Shown: in pieces, positions 8,275-16,279 of the stretch
How positions within the stretch are numbered: the stretch's first letter is position 1
Layout: the number at the start of each line of letters is the position of its first letter
Assembly (NCBI RefSeq): GCF_037023745.1
Contig: NZ_CP146101.1
Location: 2,286,001 to 2,350,000 of the forward strand
DNA: 64,000 nt
Direction of reading: 5' to 3'
From: Streptomyces sp. SCSIO 30461
GTDB taxonomy: Bacteria > Actinomycetota > Actinomycetes > Streptomycetales > Streptomycetaceae
Notes under the pieces: generated by a model
Told to the model about the DNA's origin: nothing
Databases searched by the model: none
Seen by the model: the letters and a program-made list of their open reading frames with translations, nothing else
Program-made: the position numbers and the translations under genes

Positions 8275-8964
8275 TCAGAGGTGTCGGCCTGCCGGGTTCT
8301 GGTGGGATTCCGGGCCGGGTCTACCGTTCGCGTGTGTGGGGTCGAGGCGGAAGAGGTAGGCGGTGGCCGGGTGGGTATAGGAGGTGCCCCTGCCGGTGGC
8401 GTGGAGTTGTTCGCGGGTGGGGTGGGGCGGGCGTGCGGGCTGCAGGTAGCGGTCGAGGTCGTCGGTGGTGAGGCGATAGCGGCCGGAGCGGTGGTGGAGG
8501 ACGGCGGCGAGCCGATAGCGGGGGTCGAGGTGAGCGAGGCCGGCGTCGGCGTGGCTGTTGTTGACCAGGAGCCAGCCCCCGGGGCGCAGGCAGCGGGTGG
8601 CGTGTTCGGAGACGGGGCCCGCGTACAGGGAGATCACCAGATCCCACTCGGCCGTGGGCAGATCCTTGAGGGTGCGGGTGTAGTCGCCGGGCACGAACAC
8701 GATGCGGGGCTGTTCGGCGTAGTGCTTGTGCCGGGTGGCGAGCGTGGTGGCGTCGGGGCTCTGGAAGGCCTTTCGGGCGCGGGCGTCTGCGTCGAGGTAG
8801 GTGACGTCGGGCCAGTGGTAGGAGGGGGCGAGGTCGAGGTAGCTGCCGGGGTAGAGGACGCGGCGGGCTCCGGTGTGGGAGGCGACGGCCTGGTAGAGGG
8901 TGGTGCGGTCGCCGAGGTGGCCGCCGATGCGGTCGATGTAGTCGGTGAAGTCCTGCTCGGGCAC
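8275..8964 (-). CDS. SAM-dependent methyltransferase-like protein
   Basis: This 229-residue protein begins at GTG 8964, preceded by CCGGAG. The N-terminal half contains RRVLYPGSYLDLAPS, a degenerate SAM-binding loop, followed by VTYLDADARARKAF, the acidic strand-2 position that would hold the ribose. Later it has WDLVISLYAGPVS and CLRPGGWLLVNN, typical post-motif-II and motif-III strands. This matches class I methyltransferase-like proteins of Streptomyces often annotated as hypothetical. The glycine loop has only one glycine, so catalytic competence is uncertain. The gene is 25 bp downstream of the gutted FAD oxidoreductase and belongs to the same TetR-controlled unit. Substrate is unknown. 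Confidence 0.7.
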   Translation of the reverse strand: MPEQDFTDYIDRIGGHLGDRTTLYQAVASHTGARRVLYPGSYLDLAPSYHWPDVTYLDADARARKAFQSPDATTLATRHKHYAEQPRIVFVPGDYTRTLKDLPTAEWDLVISLYAGPVSEHATRCLRPGGWLLVNNSHADAGLAHLDPRYRLAAVLHHRSGRYRLTTDDLDRYLQPARPPHPTREQLHATGRGTSYTHPATAYLFRLDPTHANGRPGPESHQNPAGRHL

Positions 8965-8989
8965 GGAGGGCTCCGGTGGGTCGGGGCCG

Positions 8990-9331
8990 TCAGGCCAGGT
9001 GGGCGAAGTGGATGGTGTCGGCTCCGGCGGCGACGGCGGGGACGGCTCCCTGTTCCCAGGTCCTGCCCGTGAGGTCGCCCGTGGCGTCGAGCCGTGTGGC
9101 CAGGCCGTAGCGGTCCAGCTCCTCCCAGGCGCGGGAGCGCAGCTCGTCGGGGGTGGCCCCCTCCAGGAGGCCGATCAGGCCGTGCACACCGCGGGAGGCG
9201 GCATTCCGCGGCGGGGCGGGGGACTCGATGACGAGGCTGCGCTGCCGGTAGCGGGTCAGGGTCAGCGCAGCGGTCGGGCCTGCGGGCCCGCCGCCGATGA
9301 TCACGGTGTCGTACTGGGTGGTGCGGCCCAT
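8990..9331 (-). pseudogene. FAD/NAD(P) oxidoreductase remnant with internal deletion
   Basis: The 113-residue frame starts at ATG 9331 behind a good GGAGG site. It opens with the FAD-binding Rossmann motif VIIGGGPAGPTAALTLTRY and the LVIES strand. After residue 80 or so it jumps to ATGDLTGRTWEQGAVPAVAAGAD, which looks like the C-terminal GD motif of thioredoxin-reductase-like flavoproteins. The NADPH-binding middle and the redox CxxC are missing. Family members are about 300 residues, so the gene appears to have lost roughly 200 residues by an in-frame internal deletion. It is read from the TetR operator region and precedes the methyltransferase-like gene. A small functional flavin-binding protein cannot be excluded. 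Confidence 0.7.
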
Positions 9332-9360
9332 GGGATGCCTCCGAGGGGACTTGACGGAAT

Positions 9361-9400
9361 CGAATGACCGACGGTCATACTACTGACCAACGGTCATTCG
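9361..9400. promoter_or_regulatory. Double operator in divergent promoter, likely TetR target
   Basis: The outer arms CGAATGACCG (9361-9370) and CGGTCATTCG (9391-9400) are exact inverted repeats. Within them lie two smaller palindromes, ATGACCGACGGTCAT (9364-9378) and TGACCAACGGTCAT (9384-9397). The site sits 30 bp before the FAD remnant start and 27 bp before the methyltransferase start, so it can repress both directions. A TetR gene lies 750 bp downstream. Binding by that protein is inferred. Confidence 0.8.
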
Positions 9401-9427
9401 CTCGATCTCATTCCCGCGGGAGGAAAT

Positions 9428-10108
9428 ATGACCCACACCACCGGACGCGCCTGCGACACGCAGGACAGCAACCACACCCACGGACCCGAGGCCGCCTCGT
9501 ACCCGGAGTCGGCGTGGGACGACCTCTACGCAGGCGACGGCAGCGACACCGCCGCCCCCGACCTGGCGCTCCTGGCCCCCGCCGACGGCCTCCCGCCGGG
9601 CAGGGCCCTGGACCTGGGCTGCGGCGCCGGAGGCAACGCCCTCGCGCTCGCCGAACGCGGCTGGCGCGTCACCGGCGTGGACCTCGCCCCCCGTGCGATC
9701 GCCTCCACTCGCGCCAGTGCCTGCGCCCGCGGCTTGGACGACTGGGTGGATCTCGCCGTCGCCGACAGCGCCGTCTGGCAGCCAGAGACCGTCTACGGCT
9801 TCGCCCTCAGTTCCTACGCGCTGCCGCCCCGCGGCCCCGCCCGTACCGCGACCCTGGCCACCCTGGCCACCGCCCTCGCCCCGGGCGGGATCCTGGCCCT
9901 CGGCGAGTGGGACGAGGAGGCCTGCGACTGGGGAAAGCCCGGTGACCTGGCCACCCTCGCCGAACTGACCGAGGCCTTCATCGGCCTCGGCCTGGACATC
10001 GTGCGCGCTGAACGGCAGGTCGTCCCGCGGATCCAGCACCCCAGCGAGGACCACGCGGTCGTCGTCATCGCCCGCAAGCCGCATGACACCCTGGAGGGCA
10101 CCGGCTGA
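9428..10108 (+). CDS. Class I SAM-dependent methyltransferase
   Basis: This 226-residue cytosolic enzyme starts at ATG 9428, preceded by GGGAGGAAAT. It has the classical motif I LDLGCGAGGNALALAERG near residue 60, motif II VTGVDLAPRAI with the ribose-binding Asp, and LALGEWDEE in the later strands. The length and motif order fit small-molecule methyltransferases of the tellurite-resistance/UbiE class. The start lies just after the double TetR operator, and the tetR gene follows 38 bp after the stop, so the two are probably co-transcribed. Such units often respond to a toxic compound. The substrate is not evident. Confidence 0.88.
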   Translation: MTHTTGRACDTQDSNHTHGPEAASYPESAWDDLYAGDGSDTAAPDLALLAPADGLPPGRALDLGCGAGGNALALAERGWRVTGVDLAPRAIASTRASACARGLDDWVDLAVADSAVWQPETVYGFALSSYALPPRGPARTATLATLATALAPGGILALGEWDEEACDWGKPGDLATLAELTEAFIGLGLDIVRAERQVVPRIQHPSEDHAVVVIARKPHDTLEGTG

Positions 10109-10122
10109 CCGACACCGGTCAG
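10105..10122. promoter_or_regulatory. Second TetR-like operator before tetR gene
   Basis: CTGACCG (10105-10111) and CGGTCAG (10116-10122) form an inverted repeat around ACAC, over the methyltransferase stop and 24 bp before the tetR start. It shares the TGACCG/CGGTCA half-sites with the operator at 9361-9400, which fits autoregulation. Confidence 0.55.
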
Positions 10123-10146
10123 TCACCTGACGACGAAGGAGGGACC

Positions 10147-10758
10147 GTGCCCGCGGACCAGTCCGCCCCCGCCCAACCCACCGGCCGCTTCCAGCCCCCG
10201 GACGTCCGCCGCCGCCAGATCCTCGACGCCACCGCCGCCCTGCTCCTGGAGGACGGCTACGAGGCGCTGACCGTCAGCAAGGTCGCCGCCCGCGCCGGGG
10301 TCGCCAAGGGCACGGTCTACCTCTACTTCGACTCCAAACAGGAACTCCTGGCCGCCCTCCAGGCCGAGATGTGGGACCGCATGCTCCAGCGGCCCACGGC
10401 CCTCCTGAAGCAGCCAGGGCTGACCTGGACCGAACGCCTCGACGGCCTCGTCGCCGCCTGGGTCGCCGCGGAACAGGACCACCACGAGCTCTACCACCGG
10501 CTCTTCCACGAACCCGGCGGCACCGTTGGCGAGGAACCCATGACCGCCGCCCGCGACCTGCTCGTCACCCTCCTCGCCCAAGGCCACGCGGCAGGCGAGT
10601 TCGACGTCCCCGACCCCGAACTCACCGCCGACTTCCTCAGTCACGCCTACACCGGACCCTGCCACCACACCCCGGCAGACACCGACATCACCACCGCCGT
10701 CCAAGCCCTCTTCCGCCGCGTCGTCGCCGCCCACCTACCGACCGACCCAGCCCCCTGA
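10147..10758 (+). CDS. TetR family transcriptional regulator
   Basis: This 203-residue protein starts at GTG 10147 with a GGAGGGA ribosome binding site. Residues 22-70 form the TetR DNA-binding domain: RRRQILDATAALLLEDGYEAL, then TVSKVAARAGVAKGTVYLYF, then DSKQELLAAL. The C-terminal ligand-binding domain (80-203) is unclassified. The gene is downstream of the methyltransferase and near two TGACCG-based palindromes. It is therefore the likely repressor of the divergent promoter at 9361-9400 and of itself. The ligand is unknown. A small hairpin follows at 10790-10815. Confidence 0.92.
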   Translation: MPADQSAPAQPTGRFQPPDVRRRQILDATAALLLEDGYEALTVSKVAARAGVAKGTVYLYFDSKQELLAALQAEMWDRMLQRPTALLKQPGLTWTERLDGLVAAWVAAEQDHHELYHRLFHEPGGTVGEEPMTAARDLLVTLLAQGHAAGEFDVPDPELTADFLSHAYTGPCHHTPADTDITTAVQALFRRVVAAHLPTDPAP

Positions 10759-10789
10759 TCACCTCCGGTGAATGCCGTCACGCTCCGTG

Positions 10790-10815
10790 CTCTCAGAAAT
10801 GAGTAGTTCTGAGAG
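10790..10815 (+). terminator. Hairpin after tetR gene
   Basis: CTCTCAGAA (10790-10798) and TTCTGAGAG (10807-10815) are perfect 9-bp arms around an 8-base loop, 32 bp after the tetR stop. It may end the methyltransferase-tetR transcript. Confidence 0.5.
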
Positions 10816-10836
10816 GCCGGAGACCCTCACCGGACC

Positions 10837-11109
10837 ATGTCCGGTTCACCCCTGATCTCCGTTCTCACAACCTCTCGCAAAACGGCGTTCGCACAAAGCC
10901 CCTCGCGTTGGTTCTGCGACATGCCGGACCTCGCCGAACCAGCCACAGCCGTCGAACAGTTCGACTGCCCCACCTGTGAAGTGCCCGCCGGAAGCACCTG
11001 CCGCACCCGCGGCGGCAAGGTCGCCCCGAAGTACCACACCCCCCGCTTCATGCACGTCCCCCAACTCCGCGCCGAGCTCGAAGTCCGCACACCGGCCGAC
11101 CGCTGGTGA
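10837..11109 (+). CDS. Small zinc-finger domain protein
   Basis: Up to 90 residues, or 63 if translation begins at ATG 10921. The core is CPTCEVPAGSTCRTRGGK followed by YHTPRF, a C-x2-C-x7-C pattern that recurs in many Streptomyces small zinc-finger proteins of unknown function. The homologous part starts after residue 40, which favours the downstream ATG, although neither start has a clear ribosome binding site. Such proteins are often found near recombinases and in mobile regions; no recombinase is adjacent here. It may be a DNA-binding accessory protein or a relic. Confidence 0.6.
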   Translation: MSGSPLISVLTTSRKTAFAQSPSRWFCDMPDLAEPATAVEQFDCPTCEVPAGSTCRTRGGKVAPKYHTPRFMHVPQLRAELEVRTPADRW

Positions 11110-11259
11110 GATTCCCCTCGGCTACTCGGCGGCTTTCAGTCGGTTGCACCAGATGGTTCGCATTACCTGGCCGCCCGGCGTCTCACGACGACTCGGCGCT
11201 GTGACGGACGGTGCCGCCAAGGCGCACTCCCAGTCGCAACGGCGGCTTGACAACGTCAT

Positions 11260-12690
11260 TTAGGAGGTGGTCTCGACCGGCGTGCCGGGAGCCGCTGGAG
11301 TCACTGCGGTCTCGGGCGTCGGCTTCTTCTGGGTGATGCCCTGGAGCAGCGAGGCGAGGTCGACCCCGGTGGCGGAGGACAGCAACTCCATGCCCTGGGC
11401 GACGTTGTCCGTGACCGTACGGGTCAACCGGCTGGCTCCGTCGGTGGAGATGACGGTCATCTTGTCGACGGCAGCGAGCGGCTCGGCGGCCTTGGCGACG
11501 ACCTGCGGGAGGACCTCGACGAGCATCTGCAGGACGGCGGCGTCGCCGTACTGGGCGAAGGCATCGGCCTTCTTCCGCATGGCCTCGGCCTCCGCGGAGC
11601 CCTTCGCGCCGATGGCCGCGGCCTGGGCCTCGCCTTCGATACGGACCGCCTCGGCCAGCGCCGCACGCTGGGCCTTCTCGCCCTCACCGGTCAGCCGGGC
11701 GCGCTCGGCGGCGGCCTCGGCCTCCTTGACCAGGGCGACCCTGCGGGCCTCCGCCTCCTGCTCGGCTTGGTAGCGGGCCGCGTCGGCGGGCTTGCGGACC
11801 TGGGTGTCGAGCTGGCGGTCGGTCAGTGCCGCCTGGCGGGCCGCGACCTTCTCCTGCTCGCTGAGAACGTCCTGCTGACGCGCTGCCTCGGCCATTGGAC
11901 CGGCGGCGTTCGCCTGGGCGGTGGCCTCGTCCGTCTGCGCTTTGATCTCGGCCTGCTTCAGGTAGAGGGTCCGCTGCGCGATCGCGATCTCCTCCTCCGC
12001 CTTGAGCCGGGCCTGTTCGGCGGCCCGGCGGGCGACGGCCTCGGCGATGTCGGCCTCCTGCCTCGCACGGGCGGCCTCGGGCCGGCCGAGGTCTTCGAGG
12101 TAGGAGCCCTCGGTGGTGATGTCCTGGATCTGGAAGGCGTCGAGGACCAGGCCCTGGCCGGAGAGGCTCGCCTCGGCCTCCTCGGCGACCTGCCCGGCGA
12201 AGGCGGCCCGGTCGCGGATGACGTCCTCCACCGACATCCGGCCGACGATCGACCGCAGCGCACCGGACAGGACCTCCTGGGTGAAGCCGACGATGCCGTC
12301 CTGCTGCATCAGGAACCGCTGGGCCGCGGCCCGGATCGAGTCCTCGGTGCCGCCGACCTTCACGATCGCGACACCCTCGAGATTCGCCTTCACACCTCGC
12401 AGCGTGACCGCGCCCCGCACGGCGACCGGGATGTGCCGGCTGGACAGATCGAGGCTGAACTTCTGCTGCACGAACGGCACGACGAACACGCCGCCGCCGA
12501 CCACGACCTTCTGGCCGCTGTTGTCCGTGTACTCCCGTCCGGTCGCCGGATCGGTGGTCCTCTTGCCGCGCCGGCCGGTGATGATGAACGCCTCACTGGG
12601 GCCGGCGACCTTGTAACGCGTGATGACGACGAGGCCGAGCAGGACGACCAGGACGACGATGCCCACCACAGAGGTGAGGACAGGGCTCAT
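11260..12690 (-). CDS. Flotillin-like SPFH domain membrane protein
   Basis: The 476-residue protein has one N-terminal membrane helix (about 6-24, VVGIVVLVVLLGLVVITRY). An SPFH/PHB domain follows to about residue 210, with GGGVFVVPFVQQ and the VLSGALRSIVGRMSVEDVIRDR segment. Residues 215-400 are a long Ala/Glu/Lys coiled coil, with many EAE and KAEAEA repeats. This is the layout of bacterial flotillins such as FloT, which organise membrane microdomains. The NfeD-like gene lies 54 bp upstream on the same strand, the usual flotillin partner. The C-terminus is Pro/Thr/Ala-rich. The location is the cytosolic face of the membrane. Confidence 0.9.
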   Translation of the reverse strand: MSPVLTSVVGIVVLVVLLGLVVITRYKVAGPSEAFIITGRRGKRTTDPATGREYTDNSGQKVVVGGGVFVVPFVQQKFSLDLSSRHIPVAVRGAVTLRGVKANLEGVAIVKVGGTEDSIRAAAQRFLMQQDGIVGFTQEVLSGALRSIVGRMSVEDVIRDRAAFAGQVAEEAEASLSGQGLVLDAFQIQDITTEGSYLEDLGRPEAARARQEADIAEAVARRAAEQARLKAEEEIAIAQRTLYLKQAEIKAQTDEATAQANAAGPMAEAARQQDVLSEQEKVAARQAALTDRQLDTQVRKPADAARYQAEQEAEARRVALVKEAEAAAERARLTGEGEKAQRAALAEAVRIEGEAQAAAIGAKGSAEAEAMRKKADAFAQYGDAAVLQMLVEVLPQVVAKAAEPLAAVDKMTVISTDGASRLTRTVTDNVAQGMELLSSATGVDLASLLQGITQKKPTPETAVTPAAPGTPVETTS

Positions 12691-12744
12691 GACGAGACCC
12701 CCTTCGATCAGAACGAACGGTGAAGAACAGCAGCCGACAAGTGG

Positions 12745-13251
12745 TCAGCGTTCGACGGGGCGGACGGTCACCGCGGTCGGCGAGAGCACGGACTCGACCC
12801 ACACCTCGGTGCCGCGGGCGACCGGCGCGTCGGCCTGCGCCGCGTACTTCACCGGCTGGCCCGCGAGATGCAGCAGCACCTCGCCGTAACCGCCGGCAGG
12901 GATCGCCGTCACGACCGCGCCCGAAGTCCCCGTCAGATCTTCGCCCCGTGGTGCGGGCGCGGAACCGTCGCGCATGAACGCCCGGCTGAACCTCCAGGTC
13001 AGCCAGGCCACGCCGACCCCCGTGACCACGCCCGCACCGGTGGCGCCCCCCGCCCCCGTACTGGTGGTGCCGAGCACGATCGCCCCCGTGAAACCGAGGG
13101 CTGACACGAACCCGGCGATCACCGGCAACGACAGAAACCCGTCCAGCCCCCCGCCGAAACCGTCGAGGACCCCCTCCAACACCCCGTCGAAGACCAGGGA
13201 CAGGACCAGCAGCACCAGACCTCCGATGCCGAGACCAAGAAACCAGACCAT
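12745..13251 (-). CDS. NfeD-like membrane protein, flotillin partner
   Basis: This 168-residue protein starts at ATG 13251 behind GAGGGAGCGGG; a longer upstream frame (to 13314) lacks a ribosome binding site. It begins MVWFLGLGIGGLVLLVLSLVFDG, followed by two further hydrophobic segments with Gly/Ala-rich stretches. The C-terminal domain, LTGTSGAVVTAIPAGGYGEVLLH through ARGTEVWVESVLSPTAVTV, is the NfeD beta-barrel (OB-like) fold that is cytosolic. NfeD-type proteins pair with flotillins, and here the gene precedes the flotillin gene by 54 bp. It is the YuaF-type short form with no serine-protease domain. Confidence 0.82.
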   Translation of the reverse strand: MVWFLGLGIGGLVLLVLSLVFDGVLEGVLDGFGGGLDGFLSLPVIAGFVSALGFTGAIVLGTTSTGAGGATGAGVVTGVGVAWLTWRFSRAFMRDGSAPAPRGEDLTGTSGAVVTAIPAGGYGEVLLHLAGQPVKYAAQADAPVARGTEVWVESVLSPTAVTVRPVER

Positions 13252-13449
13252 GTCCCGCTCCCTCGGCTGCCGGGCTATTTCCGCCGTCGGGGGCATCGTG
13301 GCACTGCACCGCACATGAGTTCATTGCCGTACTTCGGCAGTCTTTACGCGCTCTTGATGCCGTCCTTACGCGCACAGCACTCGGCCGTCATCGCACCGTT
13401 GAAGTTGCCGCGGGCGGCGGAAGCCCGCACAGCGCATCCCCGCCCACCA

Positions 13450-13797
13450 GGATCACCGCTGGTGAGCCGGGAAATCTGGTCGGCACTGCCCGAACGCTCC
13501 GGTCTGCGTCTCTCCCACGCCGTCGCCGTCGCCCGCGGCCCGCAGGCGTACGGAGAGGCCGACCCGGTCCCGCAGGAGGTCGAGCGGGCCCTGATCGGGA
13601 GGTTCGGCGACCGGCACGTTCTGCTCACCACCAAGGGCGGCCGGATCGTGTGCATCGCCCCCGGCGACCAGGACGACGTCCTGGCCTACTTCGCCCTACA
13701 GGCGTATGCCGCCACCGGCGGCGGCCGGGCAGCCATCGGCCGGCCCCAGCCCGGACCCAGAGGGGTCGTCCACTCCTACGAGGAAGCAGTAGGCGAG
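13450..13797 (+). pseudogene. PucR-type regulator fragment
   Basis: Within an open frame from 13315 to 13962, the segment from LVSREIWSALPERSG to GVVHSYEEA resembles the GGDEF-like middle domain of PucR family regulators, including GLRLSHAVAVARG, HVLLTTKGGRIVC and the diagnostic RPQPGPRGVVHSYEEA. The N-terminal purine-catabolism domain and the C-terminal HTH_30 domain are not encoded on either side. The flanking residues look random. So this is a relic of a larger transcription factor. Exact limits are approximate. Confidence 0.55.
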
Positions 13798-14089
13798 GGG
13801 CAGAGAGGGTGGGGTCGAGGGCTCCGGGCAGGGGGCACCGGTTGCCGACCGGTCTGCCCGGCGCTCCTGGCTCGGAGAGTGCGCGCTGTCCCATCAGCCC
13901 GCCCGGCGCCGAAAGAGCCTTGGGTCTCGGAATGTTGCCGGGATCGGCAACCAGGAGCGTGATCGGGTGCGCGTCAAGGACCTGTCGACGTCGCGTACGG
14001 AACGTGTAAGGTCCGTGGCGGTGTGCCGGGAAGTCTGGTCGGCGAACGAGGGACGCGTGTCTTCTTCTGTCGATCGGGGGCTTCCGTAG

Positions 14090-14323
14090 TGGTGCTCGTC
14101 GCTGTCTTCGGGGCTGCGCTGCTTGTCACGGTCCTGCTGTCCGGGCTCGCCGCCCGGACCGCCCTTGCTGCCTGTCGTGAACCCCGATGCCTCACCCGTT
14201 CACATGGCCGCACTCATGGAGCGCTCCGGCAGCTCTGTCGTTTTGGTCGTCGAGTATGACGACGACCGGCCGCACGTGTTCGGCATCGTCGATGCGGCCA
14301 CCCTGCTCCGCTACTACCTCTGA
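14090..14323 (+). pseudogene. Chimeric remnant: antiporter N-terminus joined to CBS tail
   Basis: A start at GTG 14090, with GGGGG upstream, gives VVLVAVFGAALLVTVLLSGLAARTAL, like the first helix of Streptomyces NhaP-type antiporters. A few bases later, in another frame, the sequence reads VVNPDASPVHMAALMERSGSSVVLVV then HVFGIVDAATLLRYYL, which resembles the end of a CBS-domain protein. The two halves do not share a frame. This suggests a deletion that fused the start of one gene to the end of another, leaving a dead gene. The hypothesis is based on recognisable sequence style only. Confidence 0.45.
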
Positions 14324-14368
14324 TCGGCCCGCCGGCCGGTACACCTCAACGACCTTCCCCGGGGAACC

Positions 14369-14545
14369 ATGAACTCCCAGCGCCGCGCCGCCACCAACTT
14401 CGTTCTCCTCGGCCTCCTCCAGGCCACCCTCGGCACCGTCTTCACCATCGCCGGGAGCAAGGACTTCGCCGCCCCGCTCTTCTGGTGCGCCACATTCAGC
14501 TTCGCCTGCGCCTGGTTCTCCGAGCGCCGGGCCACCAGGGCATGA
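14369..14545 (+). CDS. Small membrane protein, unknown function
   Basis: This 58-residue protein begins MNSQRRAATNFVLLGLLQATLG with an upstream CGGGGAA ribosome binding site. It has two hydrophobic stretches, residues 11-27 and 35-50, and ends SERRATRA. Its stop overlaps the start of the next gene (ATGA), so the two are coupled. I do not recognise a family. The overlap and clean signals argue it is real. Confidence 0.6.
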   Translation: MNSQRRAATNFVLLGLLQATLGTVFTIAGSKDFAAPLFWCATFSFACAWFSERRATRA

Positions 14546-15396
14546 GCCCGCGGAGCCGCACCATCTGGCACCGGACATGGGGAGGTGCCGCCGCGCTCAT
14601 GGGCCTCGTCGTTCTCGCGGTCTCGGCCGCCGGACTCGCCGCAGTGCCCGAGACGGTGGCGGACGAGCGCCGCTATCTCCAGGCCAGGCCATGCCCGGGC
14701 AGCGTCCCCGCGCCGACGGAGAACTGCCTTCACGCCAGAACGGCACAGGTGGCCGGCGTCGTCATCCGGGACGAAACGAAGCACGAGGAGTTCACCCTCC
14801 GCCTGCGGGCAGCCCCGGGGCTGCCCGAAGAGATCGATATGGGAAGTGCAGGCCCGCTCCTCCAGCACCTCACCCCGGGCGACGAGGTGACCCTCACTCT
14901 GTGGCGCGACTACACCGTCGCCGTGGCCCGCGACGGAGCAGTCCAGAAGACAGCGGACACCCCGGAGGGCGAGGCGGTGTTCATCACGGCCTTCGTCCTT
15001 GCCATGACCTCCGTCGGCGTGTTCCTCCTGCATACCGGAGGCTCCGCGCTCGCCCGTGCCCGCACCTGGGCGACGTACGGCATCCCCGCCGTGCTGGTGT
15101 TCCGGACGAAGTGGGCCTTCGGCTCCGCGCTCTGCCCCCTGCCGGCCCTTGTCCTGGCCGCCCTGTCCGGGCTCGGGCCGGTCGCCGAGATCCTGGCCTG
15201 GTGTGCCATGGTCCCGCTCGTCCACCGGTACCTGCGCTGGAAATCCGACCGCGAACGGGGCCGTCACGCACGCCCCCTCACGACAAGGGCTCCGATCCGA
15301 TATACGACGACGAACCGGTCTTCAAGAAGAGCCCGTGGGGCACCAACCGCCACGTCTGCAACCCGAACAACCCGACGTGCTTCAGGGTGGTCCTGA
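14542..15396 (+). CDS. Membrane protein of unknown function
   Basis: The 284-residue product has a first hydrophobic helix near residues 18-33 (ALMGLVVLAVSAAGLAAV). An extracytoplasmic domain of about 100 residues follows, with two cysteines (CPGSVPAPTENC). Two or three further membrane helices follow, including ITAFVLAMTSVGVFLLH and LPALVLAALSGLG, then WCAMVPLVHRYLRWKSDR. The last 45 residues are Arg/Thr-rich and appear to be an artefactual extension into the DUF-like remnant in another frame, so the natural end may have been lost. It overlaps the small gene before it by four bases. The function is not identifiable. Confidence 0.6.
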   Translation: MSPRSRTIWHRTWGGAAALMGLVVLAVSAAGLAAVPETVADERRYLQARPCPGSVPAPTENCLHARTAQVAGVVIRDETKHEEFTLRLRAAPGLPEEIDMGSAGPLLQHLTPGDEVTLTLWRDYTVAVARDGAVQKTADTPEGEAVFITAFVLAMTSVGVFLLHTGGSALARARTWATYGIPAVLVFRTKWAFGSALCPLPALVLAALSGLGPVAEILAWCAMVPLVHRYLRWKSDRERGRHARPLTTRAPIRYTTTNRSSRRARGAPTATSATRTTRRASGWS

Positions 15397-15407
15397 ACAC
15401 CCCTTGA
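15273..15407 (+). pseudogene. Small Streptomyces membrane-protein fragment
   Basis: In a frame different from the preceding gene, the segment DKGSDPIYDDEPVFKKSPWG is followed by TNRHVCNPNNP. It matches the N-terminus of a short conserved Streptomyces membrane protein with an SDPIYDDEPVFK opening. No ATG precedes it (the codons are CCC CCT CAC GAC), and the following membrane helix is missing. It is a truncated relic overlapping the end of the previous gene. Confidence 0.5.
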
Positions 15408-15461
15408 ACGGAAGCTGCCGTGGCTCGCTGGCAGTCGACGAGGCGAGCGGGCGGCGCCCTC

Positions 15462-15875
15462 TCAGGAACCCGCCGTGACCGAAGGTGCCTCCAGCCGGGT
15501 ACGAAGGGTGGCTTCGAAGTCCTCGGCGCGGGCCATCTGGACGCGGAGCTTTCCGACCTGCTCGGCGGCGGCCTGCTGGTAGGCGCGGACGCGTCCCAGG
15601 AGGGCTTCGCGCTCGGCGGCGTCGAGTTCGTCATCCGAGTCGAGGCGGTCGGTGGCTTCGAGCAGGTCGCGCATCTGATCAAGTGTGAAGCCGAGCGGCT
15701 TCATCCGGCGGATGACCATGAGGCGGGCCACGTCGTTCTCGGTGTAGAGGCGGAAGCCGCCCTGGGAACGGGCGGAGGGAGCGACCAGGCCGGCCTCCTC
15801 GTAGTGCCGGATCGTACGCAGGGACAGCTCGGTCCGAGCGGCGACCTCGCCGATCTGCATGTGCTTGCCGTCCAC
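15462..15875 (-). CDS. MerR family transcriptional regulator
   Basis: This 137-residue regulator has a MerR helix-turn-helix at its N-terminus (MQIGEVAARTELSLRTIRHY then EEAGLVAPSARSQGGFRLY). It continues with the typical LMVIRRMKPLGFTLDQMRDLLE and a short coiled coil to residue 125. The start is GTG 15875 (VDGKHMQIGEV); ATG 15860 is an alternative five codons later. No effector-binding domain follows, so it is of the short MerR type. A perfect 24-bp palindrome lies 61 bp upstream. The neighbouring divergent gene is the SulP transporter, the probable target. Confidence 0.88.
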   Translation of the reverse strand: MDGKHMQIGEVAARTELSLRTIRHYEEAGLVAPSARSQGGFRLYTENDVARLMVIRRMKPLGFTLDQMRDLLEATDRLDSDDELDAAEREALLGRVRAYQQAAAEQVGKLRVQMARAEDFEATLRTRLEAPSVTAGS

Positions 15876-16279
15876 GCCGGTGATCCTCTGGCCCTTCTCG
15901 TGACTGCCGGTCGGGGCCGAGCGGGCACCGCCGGTCTCTACCCTAACGTTAGGGTAGAGTTGCTGATGGCAGGGCGGCGTACCGCAGCCCTGCCAATGCC
16001 GTGCCGGGGCCGATGCCGCCCCCGGCGAAGTCCCGATTCTTGCAGGAGAGAAGCGTGCGCGAGCTCCTGATGCCCGGCGCCGCCGTCTGCCCGCCGTGAG
16101 GCTTCGCCCCCGGACGTGAGCCCCTGAGCCACCGCACGGGCCTGCTCCGCCACCATTCGATCTTCCGGTTCCGCACTCATGGAGCCGCCCGCGGGGCGCC
16201 GACCCGGCTCCACCGCGTCCTCCCGCACGCCCCGGCCTGCCGAACGGGGTATGCCCGAGTACGACAGGTTCCGTCTCCC
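15876..16279. other. Divergent intergenic region between merR and SulP genes
   Basis: This 404-bp stretch has the merR operator at 15936-15959 and a short hairpin GGCAGGG...CCCTGCC at 15967-15993. No credible gene occupies the remainder. Confidence 0.6.
15936..15959. promoter_or_regulatory. Perfect 24-bp MerR-type operator palindrome
   Basis: The left half is CTCTACCCTAAC and the right half GTTAGGGTAGAG, an exact inverted repeat with no spacer. It is located upstream of the MerR gene start in the divergent region with the SulP gene. This is the kind of dyad that MerR proteins use to bridge suboptimally spaced -35 and -10 boxes. It is likely the autoregulatory operator and possibly controls SulP. 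Confidence 0.8.
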
